Positions 10,849 through 21,247 of a stretch of DNA of 64,000 bases are shown here, in pieces. How positions within the stretch are numbered: position 1 is the first letter of the stretch; every line of letters begins with the position of its first letter. Both the position numbers and the translations under genes were made by a program. The notes below the pieces were generated by a model. The model did not search any database. It was given only the letters and a program-made list of their open reading frames with translations, and was not told the origin of the DNA. The stretch comes from Flammulina velutipes (lineage: Eukaryota > Basidiomycota > Agaricomycetes > Agaricales > Physalacriaceae). Location of the stretch: assembly GCA_011800155.1 (NCBI GenBank), contig CM022372.1, forward strand, positions 496,001-560,000, in the 5' to 3' direction.

Positions 10849-11019
10849 TCGGCGCGTCGTCCTTGTATTTTTCGTTCTCGGATATTGGCAGCCGTCGTTG
10901 TCTGGCTACCTGTTCACCGTGGTATGATGAAACGAAGAGCATTGTGACTGTTGCGTCACTCTTCAATCACATCTCTATTCTCCTTCCCACTCTCTTCACC
11001 ATCTTGCTCGTCGTCAACG

Positions 11020-12359
11020 ATGGACTCTGACAGGAAATCGACAGCGTCTTCGTTCTATGGCCGGAAGACCTCGATGGACGCACTCAACACGGACTATCCT
11101 TCTGCGTCTCCAAACTACGGCGGTCGGCCGAGAGACGACGCATCTTCGTTCTATGGTGCACGGCCGGGCCCTGGTACAGCTGGTTATAACAGGAATTCAT
11201 TCTTCCATGCGGGGAGAGAGGAGCCTCTCAAAGGCGGAGATGAGGAGAGCGGTGGACCACCAGAAGGCGGTTTTGACATCTATGCCGATTTCAATAATGC
11301 AGGTCCCAAGTACAGCTCAGGCCTAGGGCAGCATTTTACTGGACAGCAGTCGCACGAGTGCGTGTATTCTTCGAACTCCTCAGTCGTGATAATAATCAAG
11401 TCCATAGCTATCGACCAATAGCACCATCACCAAAGTTCGACGACAGTCAGAGCACGACAGGGCCAGTCGAGCTCGTCACCGTTCCTGCGCTTGGACCCGA
11501 ATGGCAAAAGGACGAGCTCAAGGATATGACCAAGACTGGCAGGAAGCAGAAAAAGGCTGAGCGGAGGAAGGGAAAATGGGTCGCGTGGAAACGTGGGGAA
11601 TCTGGTCTGTGTGGGACATACTTCACAAGACGCTTCACTGTGTTCCTACTGTTTGGTTTATGCATAGTGTCAGTCCTCTTCCTCCTCCTACATTCCTTCC
11701 CCCCTGCTAACGGCACGATCTAGGGCTGGCATCCTTCTCGCATTCATGATACCCCGCGTCCCGGCCTTCGCCATAAGTGGCGATTCTCCTCTATCGAACG
11801 CAACCGGCGATTGGTTCGACGCGGTCCCGACATACTTCAGTCGCGCCCCCGCCAACTTCTCATTCCCCGCTTTCGCCGAGCTACAAATCCATACAGGATC
11901 CAACTTCCTTCCGCTCACTTTCAACCATCTCTATGGCACGGTGTATGATCTCCAGACGAACAGGAAAGTTGCCACGGGGGATTTGGGTCATAGGACTGTA
12001 CCTGCGAAAGCTTTCACGGACATTCAACTTCCGTTGAACTTTACCTATGTCGCGACCAATGACACTGATCAGACGTGTAGGTTTCTATCTAGTCTCATCA
12101 TGGCTAGTATCTGAATCATTCGCTAGGGGCCAACTGGTATAATGGATGCAAGAACGTTGGCGCGACTCAAACTGGCACCAGAGATGGTACGTAACACTTT
12201 CTCGTTTAGACACTCGCAACTCATCAAGCCATGTTCACAGCTGTGAAATTCCGCTTGGAACTCAAGATGTACATCGCTGGCCTCATTGGCAGTCGCCTAT
12301 CCTCAACAACGGTCTCTGCTGCCGAATGCCCTATTGAGTTGGCTATCAACGCCGCATAG
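11020..12359 (+). CDS. Single-pass membrane protein with extracellular glycosylated domain
   Basis: Five exons (11020-11357, 11408-11668, 11724-12076, 12127-12186, 12241-12359), 376 residues. Layout: a serine-, glycine- and tyrosine-rich cytoplasmic N-terminus with a repeated SSFYG word (about residues 1-115), a basic linker (KTGRKQKKAERRKGKW), a transmembrane helix (about 185-205, VFLLFGLCIVAGILLAFMI, spanning the exon 2/3 junction), then an outward domain of about 170 residues with several NxS/T sites and an ILLAFMIPRVP start. The outer part resembles LEA-2/NDR1-like beta-sandwich membrane proteins in layout, but I do not recognise a named family, so this is only a hint. Intron 2 uses donor GTCAGT; the alternative GT four bases upstream breaks the frame. 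Confidence 0.75.
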
Positions 12360-12721
12360 ATCAATATTTCGTCTTTCATTCCGGACACGTAGCATACAAA
12401 TCATGGACCTCTCTCTCTTTTAATCTATATTAAGTAGCATTTCCAAAAACTCTCACTATCCTCGTCGTTTTTGTTTGATTATAACAGTGGAAACGGACGC
12501 TTGCTATTACTTCTTCGGTGGATTCTGATTCCTGGTTTGAGGACATATAGGTGACCGCGCATGGGCAAAATTCACATTATCTTCGCTTCGTGCCACACCA
12601 CGTGTTTCTTCAAGACTCCTTTCTTCAAACCATCATCCTCACTTAGCATCTCTTGCTACACAGTGAGTAATGAGAACTATATCGAAACAGCTGCTGAACC
12701 ATTGATTGTCTAGGTCCAAGG
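12360..12721. promoter_or_regulatory. F-box copy 3 promoter and 5'-UTR intron
   Basis: CACGTG at 12599-12604 stands 118 bases before the ATG. The leader CACTTAGCATCTCTTGCTACACA is followed by an intron at 12663-12713 (GTGAGTAATGAG...TTGTCTAG). The order matches copies 1 and 4. The first 240 bases are 3' flank of the membrane-protein gene and show nothing else. Confidence 0.55.
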
Positions 12722-14308
12722 ATGACTACTATACTGCCTCTCGGAGTCATTCAACGCGCGAACTTGGTCGACCTGGACGGAGACGACGTCTTGGAGGTCT
12801 CAAATACTATCCATACTCTCAAAGAAGACCTTTCTACTGTCCAGCTTACCATAATAAAGGTCCAAAAAGACCTGGACGACCAACTACACGCCATCACCCT
12901 CACTCGACAGACCCTCGAAGAAGCTAAAGCTCACGAAAAAAGCATCGTTGAAACAATCTCACGAGGCGAGGCGTTACTTGCCCCTAGTGCTATCCGCAGC
13001 CTCCCTACGGAAATTCTCAGCGAGATATTTCTCCTTTTCCTCAATCTCTGCCTCCCCGAGGATGGCAGACTCCGAGATGCTACGATCCTACAAGCGCAGA
13101 ACCTCCTCCTCCAAATCTCCCGTCCATGGCGCCAAACCATGCTATCGGACCTTCGTTTCTGGCGCACAATCACCGTTGGGTATTTCGGGTCTGACCACCC
13201 AACCTCCTGGGAAATGCTCGAGGAAAGGATCTCGAGAGCTGGATGTACGCAGGACCTGGATGTCCACCTTATACTGAACATGTGTGATCTCGAGTCGCAA
13301 TCTCGGCTTCTCCAGACAGTGTTGGATCTGTTAGTCCGCGCAACGACGTTCCGGATGACGGTAGACTATATCGTTGACGACGTTAATACGTTACCACAGC
13401 CGACGGAGACGTACGATAACCTGAAAGAAGTAATTCTCGGCACGGAATACGATACGGACATGTACGGGAGGTGGGTATACAACATATTCCAGCATACACC
13501 CAACCTACGAGCCCTCGAATCCTACTCACTCACGCCAAAACTTGGTCCCTTCCCGTGCTTCGGTACACTTCGATGCCTTCGTCTGAGCCGCTGTTACGGC
13601 GTCTATGACATCTCCCGCATACTGGCGAAAACCCCCTTACTCACAGAGCTCCATATCAAAACCATCCAAATCCGACCCGAAGGAAGACTAACGCCGATTA
13701 TGAACATCCCAATAACACCTATCCTGCATGAACAATTGGAGAGATTGCGTGTTGACAGGGTGGATTTCGAGTTTCTCGAAACACTTACTCTGCCTGGGCT
13801 GCGGCACCTTTCTTTCGCGAGAGCCATGGAGATCACTGGCAAAGAACCGGACGGGCGTCTACGCGGACACTCAGTGGAGTGGCCGTCTCACTCGGGCGCG
13901 AGCTTTTTTGAGAGATCCCAGTGCAAGCTCATTAGCTTGGAGGTCAAGGACGTTCGCATCGTCTCAGAAGTCGTCGATATCCTACAGCCACAAGAATGCT
14001 TGGAGACACTATGTCTTCGCTCGAAATCCTCAACGGCGTCCACCGTAGTACTGGATTTCCTGGAGGGGAATCTCTCGTCTTTGACTAGGCTCCGTGTATG
14101 TGTCAAGCCCGACCAGATGCCCGCTGCATTGCGAATGATGGAGGAGCGAACGAGGCGGGAGAACTTTGTGGCGCTGGAATCTTGTTCTATCGTGGTGCTA
14201 GTAAGAGGATATGGTGAGAATAGGATGGAAGAGAGACATCGGGAGATGTTTGGGGCGTTTCTTGGAGGGCCTCAGGGTTTGGAACTTGACTATGAATGGA
14301 ATCACTGA
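12722..14308 (+). CDS. F-box protein, copy 3 of the local family
   Basis: Single coding exon, 528 residues. The leader ILPLGVIQRANLVDLD is followed by a coiled coil (about 20-85), F-box (about 90-135, IRSLPTEILSEIFLLFLNLC) and leucine-rich C-terminal repeats with markers such as LPGLRHLSFARAMEIT and FFERSQCKLISLEV. It is closely related to the copies at 4665, 6631 and 16686, and ends with an extra EWNH tail. The ATG is fixed by the 5'-UTR intron and by identity with the other copies. Predicted SCF receptor; the substrate is unknown. It sits inverted relative to copies 1 and 2, so the group formed by more than simple tandem duplication (inference). Confidence 0.88.
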   Translation: MTTILPLGVIQRANLVDLDGDDVLEVSNTIHTLKEDLSTVQLTIIKVQKDLDDQLHAITLTRQTLEEAKAHEKSIVETISRGEALLAPSAIRSLPTEILSEIFLLFLNLCLPEDGRLRDATILQAQNLLLQISRPWRQTMLSDLRFWRTITVGYFGSDHPTSWEMLEERISRAGCTQDLDVHLILNMCDLESQSRLLQTVLDLLVRATTFRMTVDYIVDDVNTLPQPTETYDNLKEVILGTEYDTDMYGRWVYNIFQHTPNLRALESYSLTPKLGPFPCFGTLRCLRLSRCYGVYDISRILAKTPLLTELHIKTIQIRPEGRLTPIMNIPITPILHEQLERLRVDRVDFEFLETLTLPGLRHLSFARAMEITGKEPDGRLRGHSVEWPSHSGASFFERSQCKLISLEVKDVRIVSEVVDILQPQECLETLCLRSKSSTASTVVLDFLEGNLSSLTRLRVCVKPDQMPAALRMMEERTRRENFVALESCSIVVLVRGYGENRMEERHREMFGAFLGGPQGLELDYEWNH

Positions 14309-15083
14309 GTGTCTGACCACGCGGGAGTTCGCTCATGAACACTTTGAACATCCTCGTCTTCATTTTTTTGATGATATCAACATTTAGAAACGGACGATTG
14401 CCACGATGAAGCTTCGAAATTGCTGCGCGTACTTAGAATGCGTTCGATATCAAGAAGTTGGTGAATCTTCTTATTAAGAGTCGTGTGCTCTGCTGCCGAA
14501 TTGGGATAAGTGACAAAGGTTTGTAGTGAGCGATAGCAAGCCATTTCAGAAATCACGTCGCAAAAGGGGGACATTATATCACGCACTTTACTTCATTTTC
14601 CAGTTGCCTACTATCCCATGGGTCGGGAACGACCAGAAGACTACGTGCCACACATATTCCTACTCGGGGATAGATCCAAATGCGTACTATTGCCGGTCAT
14701 AATCGTCAAGAACGCTCTACAAAGGGGGGTGGGGGGCCTCTGTAGATTCTGCATTCAGGGTGGATTATAAACGCGCCTCAGCGCATGGGTCGACCGGAAT
14801 GGGACGTCGGCATTGCGGCTGATGAACGTTATGAACAAGAAATGTGTTCTACTTACTTAAATGTATCATACGGGCTACGGGAAGTCATCCACTTTTGGGG
14901 TCGAAGGGAAATCGGGTACCTTATGAATCCCTCAAGTTTGTCACTTTCTTTCGTTTCTCGTGCTTATTTTAAACTCTAGATGTCAAATGATAATCATCTT
15001 GTGCCTGAGGTCAGTCGTACTTAAAACAAGAGTCAAAAGATCTCAATGAAACCTTCAATTCCCCCCTCTTCAGCAATCACAGT
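14309..15083. other. Intergenic, no gene seen
   Basis: 775 bases downstream of F-box copy 3 and upstream of a secreted-protein gene. A G-run (GGGGGGTGGGGGGCC at about 14725-14739) is the only noticeable feature. No conserved reading frame is seen. Confidence 0.4.
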
Positions 15084-15773
15084 ATGCGCCAATTCACTCT
15101 TTACTCCAGTGCACTCCTTTTATCAAATGGTTCGTTGATGAAGAACAGCTATGTCGTCCGAACACTGGATCCTCATTTCTTTTCTATAGGCGCTCTGGCC
15201 GCTGTCACATCTCTCTTCATACCCGGTTTCGACCCACAGTCTCTGAGTGTGGATGTTCTAGGTGTTGAAGGCGATAGAACTACATATGCTGTCCAAAAGG
15301 GCGTGTACACCGATCCTTCCGAAGACGAATCTGGTTTCACCGGCACAGGTGCATTCTTATGTATTATATTCTTTACGCCATTATTAACATGCTTTACAGC
15401 AACTCTCGTCGAAGGATCCGACTACGCGTCATTCAATTATGTCTTCGACGTGCCGTCCACGACGTTTACAATGAACTACGATTGTGCTCTGCAGGACGGC
15501 CTGGCCATCTGCTCCGGTGTTATAGAAGGCACCACCTACGTGGAAACGGAGACCGCTGTTCCATTTGAAGTCCAGGTTGGGACAACCACATTTGCCACTG
15601 CCACCGGTGGGTCAGAGGTTCCCTCGAACACACAGTCATCCGAAGAGGTCTCCCAAACTGGCTCCTCCGGATCCGAGAACACAGACAACGGTTCATATTC
15701 GCTGGTTGCCCCCATGCAGATAGTCATGGGTGCTTTTGCTGTTGTTCTTGGTCTTCGAGTCGTGTACGTCTGA
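15084..15773 (+). CDS. Small secreted protein, predicted GPI-anchored
   Basis: Three exons (15084-15129, 15190-15348, 15400-15773), 192 residues. Signal peptide MRQFTLYSSALLLSNGALA, a beta-rich middle with LFIPGFDPQSLSVDVLGVEG and two regularly spaced cysteines (YDCAL, AICSGV), a serine/threonine-rich stalk (about 140-165), and a hydrophobic C-terminal tail typical of a GPI signal. The first intron is 60 nt and lacks stops, so an unspliced protein with 20 extra residues inside the signal region is possible; splicing gives the better signal peptide. This type of small wall-linked protein is common in mushroom genomes but has no known function; I do not recognise a named domain. Confidence 0.75.
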   Translation: MRQFTLYSSALLLSNGSLMKNSYVVRTLDPHFFSIGALAAVTSLFIPGFDPQSLSVDVLGVEGDRTTYAVQKGVYTDPSEDESGFTGTGAFLCIIFFTPLLTCFTATLVEGSDYASFNYVFDVPSTTFTMNYDCALQDGLAICSGVIEGTTYVETETAVPFEVQVGTTTFATATGGSEVPSNTQSSEEVSQTGSSGSENTDNGSYSLVAPMQIVMGAFAVVLGLRVVYV

Positions 15774-16685
15774 GGGTTACTACCTTTGAAGAGCATTGTC
15801 AGTACTACATACTCAAAATGCACATTTAAAACTCGTTTCTATCACTAGAGGGTCAGCCGCCGTGGAAGGCTAGCCATCACTTGGAATCTAGAGTGGCGGC
15901 CGTTTGCCAAGGTCCGAATGAATTGTAAGTAACGCGGACTTGTTACGAGATGCATCACCGGTACGACCGTGCGAAACTTGCAGCCTCGAGCAAGTACGAA
16001 GTTAAGGTGTAACTAGCGGTGTGGCCCGTGTATACACGGGCAGATGTGTGATCCTGTACATTGTTTTTGAACAATGCTCTGCCGCACCCATCTGCGATGG
16101 GTGCTCTCGAGCCCCGTGTTGATGTTTACATATGGCGAGCTCATTGAACGTTGAACGTGAGAACCATACCTTTGAGCACAGCCACATGCTTCGGGCACAA
16201 TCTGTCTCGTCGTTGTATGACATTAGGCCAATGCTTTCCCTTATTTTTTTCTGAAACGTAAATCCTTCGTTCCCCCGGAGCATATCCCGTGTATTTTTTG
16301 GGCTACATATCATCAGGAAAACTTTGTGCAGCTTGCGTTAAGCTATACCGCGTTTTTCGAGTTTAAAGGGTCTTGTCAGGGTCAAGTATCCCTTTAATAT
16401 ATAGGATGATCTGCTCACGATCTATGGGTGTGCGATCTGCTCTGCTCCTTCTCATTGACTTTTAATAGTAGTTCCCAGAAAATTATGCAAGTATTGACTG
16501 CTGTCCTATTGTTCTGTTATCCCGTAAGCTCATTTGCTTGCATAAATCATTGGAGTTGATCTTTGTCACCACGTGCTCCTCATAAACGCTTTCCGAGTCA
16601 AACCACCATTAGCATTATCACCTAGCATCTCTGGCTACACGGTGAGTGGCGAGAACTTGATCTTAACTCCCGCTGATTGTCTAAG
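15774..16685. promoter_or_regulatory. Intergenic with strong palindromes; F-box copy 4 promoter
   Basis: Left part: a perfect 18-base palindrome GCCCGTGTATACACGGGC at 16024-16041 and, 42 bases on, a hairpin with 9-base arms GCACCCATC (16084-16092) and GATGGGTGC (16096-16104) around a TGC loop. Right part: CACGTG at 16570-16575, 111 bases before the F-box ATG, leader CACCTAGCATCTCTGGCTACACG, and a 5'-UTR intron 16642-16685 (GTGAGTGGCGAGA...GTCTAAG) that ends directly at the ATG. Confidence 0.5.
16024..16104. repeat. 18-bp palindrome plus 9-bp-arm hairpin
   Basis: GCCCGTGTATACACGGGC at 16024-16041 is a perfect inverted repeat without spacer. GCACCCATC-TGC-GATGGGTGC at 16084-16104 is a perfect stem-loop. 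Both lie in noncoding DNA about 580 bases before F-box copy 4. Function unknown. Confidence 0.7.
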
Positions 16686-18257
16686 ATGAGTACTATAATA
16701 CCTCCTGGGATCATTCAACGCGCCAACTTCGTCGACCTGGACAAAGATGACATCTTGGACGTCTCAAACACTATCCATACTCTCCAAGAGAACCTTTCTA
16801 CTGTCCAACTCAACATAATAAAGATTCAAAAAGTCCTCAACGACCAACTGCAAGCTGTCCTTCTTACGCGACAGAGCCTCGAAGAGGCCAAGGCCAAAGA
16901 GGAAAGCATCGTTGAAAGCATCTCTCTAGGCGAGGCGTTACTTGCCCCTAGTGCTATCCGCAGACTTCCTGCGGAGATACTCAGCGAGATATTTCTCCAT
17001 TCATTTTACCACTGCTTCCCCGAAATTAGGGTACAACACTTTACCGTCATACAAGCACAGAACCTCCTTCTCCATGTCTGTCGTCGATGGCGCCAAACCA
17101 TGATCTCAGACCCTCGTTTCTGGCAAATAATCCCCGTCGGATATTTCGGCGGTGACCGCCCAATCGCTTGGGAAACGCTGAGGGAAAGGATCTCGAGAGC
17201 TGGATGTACTCAAGACCTACGTGTCCTGCTCACGATGGACGTGAGTGATAACGCTTCACAATCTCGACTCATCCGGACGGTCTCGCAACTACTGCCCCGT
17301 GCAACAAGGTTCGAGATGCAGGTCAACTATCTTCTCGGCGATGTTGATACACTACCACAGCCGACGGACTCGGAGACGTACAGCAACCTGAGAGAAGTAG
17401 TTCTCGGCGTGGTGGGCTCTAGTTACGCGAGCTGGATATACGACATACTCTCACGCGCATCCGACCTCAAGGCCCTCAGATGCTGCACACTTTCACCAAA
17501 AACTATCCCCGTCTCGTGCTTGGGCAGACTACGGCGCCTCCGTCTAGACTGCCGTCTCAGCTATCGCCAATTTTCTCGCCTACTAGCGAATTCCCCCTTT
17601 CTTACAGAACTCCATATAAAGGACATCCGGGGACCAACATCTCCTTCCACGAACATCACTCCGAGTCGTGGGCGATTGGAGACGTTGTGTGTCGAAAGTG
17701 CGGAGTTCGAGTTCCTCGGGTCGCTCACTCTGCGGGGACTGCGCCATCTTTCTTTCGGAAGAGCTCTGGAATTCACGGCCGGAGAATCGACGCCGAATAG
17801 TGCCCACCTACTACACAACACCGTGGTGCAATGGCCGTCTGATCCAGGCGCAAGATTTTTCGAGAGATCCAAATGTAAGCTCGTCAGCTTAGAGGTCACG
17901 GACGTTCGCGACTCTCCAAAGCTCCTCGATATCCTCCAGGAACAGGAGTGCTTGGAAACACTCTGTTTTCGCTCCAAATCTCCAGCGGCGTCCGTTTCTG
18001 ACGCCCTACTGGTCTTTCTGGAGACAAATCTCTCGTCTTTGACCAGGCTACATGTACGTGTCAAGCCCGACCAGATCCCCGCTGTACAACGGATGTTGGC
18101 GGAGCGAAACAAGCGGGACGGTCTCGTAGCGCTGGCATCCTGTTCTGTAGTGATACTGACAGGAGGCGATGCCAAAGAGACGATGGAGGAGAGCCATCGA
18201 AGTATTTTTGGGGAGTTTCTTGAAGGGCCTCAGGGTTTGGAACTTATCTATGAATGA
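16686..18257 (+). CDS. F-box protein, copy 4 of the local family
   Basis: Single coding exon, 523 residues. The ATG at 16686 is set by the 5'-UTR intron ending at 16685 and by agreement with copy 2. Plan: IIPPGIIQRANFVDLD leader, coiled coil (about 20-85), F-box (about 88-132, IRRLPAEILSEIFLHSF), leucine-rich repeats with LRGLRHLSFGRALEFT and FFERSKCKLVSLEVTD, end EGPQGLELIYE. It shares most of its length with copies 1-3. It is probably a receptor of an SCF ubiquitin ligase; the repeats after the F-box should bind the target. Nothing suggests that it is damaged. Confidence 0.88.
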   Translation: MSTIIPPGIIQRANFVDLDKDDILDVSNTIHTLQENLSTVQLNIIKIQKVLNDQLQAVLLTRQSLEEAKAKEESIVESISLGEALLAPSAIRRLPAEILSEIFLHSFYHCFPEIRVQHFTVIQAQNLLLHVCRRWRQTMISDPRFWQIIPVGYFGGDRPIAWETLRERISRAGCTQDLRVLLTMDVSDNASQSRLIRTVSQLLPRATRFEMQVNYLLGDVDTLPQPTDSETYSNLREVVLGVVGSSYASWIYDILSRASDLKALRCCTLSPKTIPVSCLGRLRRLRLDCRLSYRQFSRLLANSPFLTELHIKDIRGPTSPSTNITPSRGRLETLCVESAEFEFLGSLTLRGLRHLSFGRALEFTAGESTPNSAHLLHNTVVQWPSDPGARFFERSKCKLVSLEVTDVRDSPKLLDILQEQECLETLCFRSKSPAASVSDALLVFLETNLSSLTRLHVRVKPDQIPAVQRMLAERNKRDGLVALASCSVVILTGGDAKETMEESHRSIFGEFLEGPQGLELIYE

Positions 18258-18543
18258 CCAAATTCTGCGCTTGACTGTCTACTCATGGATAACGGTACAG
18301 TATGTGTTCAAAATAATGCAGTAAGGTATAATTGACTCCTGAGCACCCAGAAAATCACGACTGGAAGAAATTCCAAGGGCTTGAATCCTGATTATGACTG
18401 TCAGTCAAATCGGTTTTGCCAGTCCATAGGCTCGGGCTCTTGTGGCGGTCCGTGTCTAGTATGTGGTACGAACACGGGACAGTACTTACTCTGCATTACA
18501 TAAGTTATCAACATTCTCTTGCTGTTTCCACTCCCTCCTCATC

Positions 18544-19114
18544 ATGGCACCTATAACGACAAAGTGGGCTGTACTCAGCGGCTACACTATATCTCCGAAC
18601 GACTTCAAAACTTTTATGCACTCTATCGAGCACAATCTAGAATTTATACTTTCAAACCGCTCGCTCCCTCTCAATGACTATGTTCACTCATTTGATCGCT
18701 GGCGCAGGCATCTACCCGACTCGGACCAGCAGAAAGGTCCCAAGCTCAGATGTATGTTTTTCTCAACCCTTACCACTGAACTATCCTCTCATCTTTCCGC
18801 GTCAGTGGTTTACAAACCAGATGCCGACTACTCACTCGCATTTGACGACACCATGGAAAAGTTCCTCTTTCCCACTCGTTGGGTAACCTACAGAAACGAA
18901 AATCAGTTGAAGACTGTACAGGAGCCGAACGACGTGGATAACGCCAAACTAGGGGAGTTCGCCCAATATGTGGCGTCGATTGGTGGAAAGTTGCCGGATT
19001 CGTCTAGTCTCGGGTTTGGGTGTAAAAAGGACACCCATCCATCCCAGGACTGGGGTGATGTGAGTTCTGGTTTTCTACCATTGAACTAAGCGCTTATATT
19101 GATCACAGTGGTAG
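18544..19114 (+). CDS. Hypothetical protein
   Basis: Possible two-exon gene (18544-19059 and 19109-19114), 173 residues ending GDW. The start follows a CATCATGG context. If the intron (GTGAGT...CACAG, 49 nt) is retained, the protein ends with SSGFLPLN instead. The protein is mostly helical-looking, with KWAVLSGYTISPNDF near the start and two WRR/FPTRW patches. I recognise no domain. Codon use and the good splice sites favour a real gene, but there is no homology support. Confidence 0.5.
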
Positions 19115-19537
19115 ATTTGTGTCTCCAATTTTGGTAGATCTGGTTATACCACTGCTTTAGCGTCTGTGTACTTTCTATGTCCTCAACCACGATTCTCTAT
19201 TCTGCTTTGGCTCTTAAGAGAAGAGAGAAGTGCAGACGACTGCAGGAACCCTGCTACGCTCGCCATAATACTTCTATGTATGATTCCATCCCTCCTTGTT
19301 TGTACCAGAATCGGTGGGCTGTTATGTAGTAAGCTCTTTCTAAATGAAGGCATATCGACTAAAGACTCCCTTGAGTATTCTAGTGGGCGTGACAACAACG
19401 AGACAAGCTTCGGAACGGTGGGATCAAATACCCACGCTATTGTTTTCCCTTGTTCTCTCTCATCGACATACAAGCTCAAGGATATATAAAGCCATCGCCA
19501 TGATGGTCCTTATCCCTCGTTTCTTGTTACTACCATC
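19115..19537. other. Intergenic with TATA box
   Basis: No gene. TATATAAA at about 19483-19490, roughly 50 bases before the ATG at 19538, is a good TATA element. Confidence 0.45.
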
Positions 19538-20944
19538 ATGTCTTTTCCACTCTGGGGTGAATACCTCGTCGTCCAAATCGACCCCGTCGCTACACTTCAA
19601 CTACTGTCAGATGATCCTCAAGTCCTCGAAGAATGTAAAGCACTAAAGACGAAGAAGTACGTCGCTTGTAGACTCCAGGTCAGTAAAAACGCATGCTTTG
19701 ACATACTCACCCACCGAAATACGTTGCAGTCTCTATCATTTCCCATCCTCGGAACGTTATGTCCAATCCAGATAGGCCTCGTCTCTCATGGTCTTGTCCC
19801 AGGATTGGCGGCGACCGACCTACCAGACATGTCCTTCCCAATCTCACCCAACACCTCTCATCCTCGCGCGCGAAGGTCCTTAGGCTGTACCCCACCTCTT
19901 CCTTGGGAGAATTGCTTCCAGTCCACTCAGGCCCTTGTCGCGGTCCGCGTCAAGTATACCACCCGCGACAATCGCGATGTTGGGAAGTACGCGATATCGG
20001 AAGATGAGGCGTGTGGCCTTGCGCTGCAAGTGCAATTCGACAAGAAGTGGCGGGAAAAGCTGGCCCGGATGACAAAAACTGGAGGGACAGATTTCGAGCC
20101 TGACTCTCATCTTAATCCCTTTGCTCTGGATGAGGAGGTAGAAGAGGAGTATGATGATGATGATGATGAGGGGGAGGAAGAGGATTACGATGAGGACCTC
20201 AGAAGCGTAGAAGAATCTCGCAACCGAGATCGAAGCTGCAATGTACGTGAATGTTTACGATATTAACAATTTGTTCTCAACGTTCCCGAAGGACGACGAC
20301 GTTAACGCGTCCTCTTCGGCCTCGCAGGCTGATTCACCAGCACCTGCCGAGCATTCACTTGTGATCCAACGCAGCGTTGAGCGCGATGACTATGCCTCCC
20401 CGAGTCTAGATGCGTCAACAGCCGCTGTAGATCTTGACAACTTCCGATACCAGCACGACTTCACGCCAGTCATTGACTTTTCTGTCGACCTCGAGCAATT
20501 GCCTGTCACCGAGATATCGAATCCCTGGAGCTTCTTCCATGAAATATCTGCTCTCGAAAGGTACGGTCTCCATGCTTTGATCCAATTTTACGCTGACATG
20601 TACATAGCATACGAGCGAGGTATGAAGCTAGAATGCGTGCTAAGATCGAAGCAACGAACGAGGCAAATGCTGCTGCGTTCGATGCGAAAGTGGAGGAGCG
20701 ACGAACCGAACGTCAAACCGCGTTGTCGCCAACGCAGACTGGCTCAGCAAAATTGGAAGTTCAAGAGAACAAGATATATGCCGAGCCCAGTCAGTCTGGT
20801 GAGAGCACGATTTTAGCTCTATCCCGCTGGCACCTTCCGGCTATAGCCCGCCGCCAAGGTGGCTTCGTATCTGCCACGATACATAAGGCTGGCAAATTCT
20901 TGAGTAAGATTTGGTGCCAGAGGAGGCTTAAGCAGGATAACTAG
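19538..20944 (+). CDS. Hypothetical protein with acidic stretch
   Basis: Four exons (19538-19678, 19730-20242, 20292-20560, 20608-20944), 419 residues. It begins SFPLWGEYLVVQIDP, has a very acidic run at about residues 190-215 encoded by GAT/GAG repeats, and a basic, alanine-rich helical C-terminal part (RARYEARMRAKIEATNEANA). The third exon may start instead at 20328, after the stronger acceptor CTCGCAG, which would drop 12 residues without changing frame. Intron 1 (51 nt) also contains no stop, so several isoforms are possible. No domain recognised. The basic tail and acidic middle could suit a nuclear or RNA-associated protein, but that is a guess. Confidence 0.6.
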
Positions 20945-21247
20945 CTTTTGATAATGATACATGCCGTCTTAACTTACTCATATATAAAAGATGTACAGCA
21001 AAGTACAGAATAAATAAAATACAACTGACCACGGCGGCTATTCCGCTGAGCGGCGTGTGGCGCCGGCTGACCATAAGTTAGGGTTGATGTCAACCATAAT
21101 ATTTTATTATGCCTAAGTCCATAATCCGACCTTTCGAGTGTACCACCACCAGCTATCCTCAAATTCCCTGTTTTCTTCGTTGGTGGTGGTCTCTGTGAGC
21201 TCCTGGTGGCTCATACTGGATACCCCTTCTTTTAATTTCTTGTTCTC
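20945..21247. other. Intergenic, nothing seen
   Basis: About 300 bases between two plus-strand genes. No feature beyond AT-rich 3' flank (ATATTTTATTAT at about 21096-21107). Confidence 0.3.
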
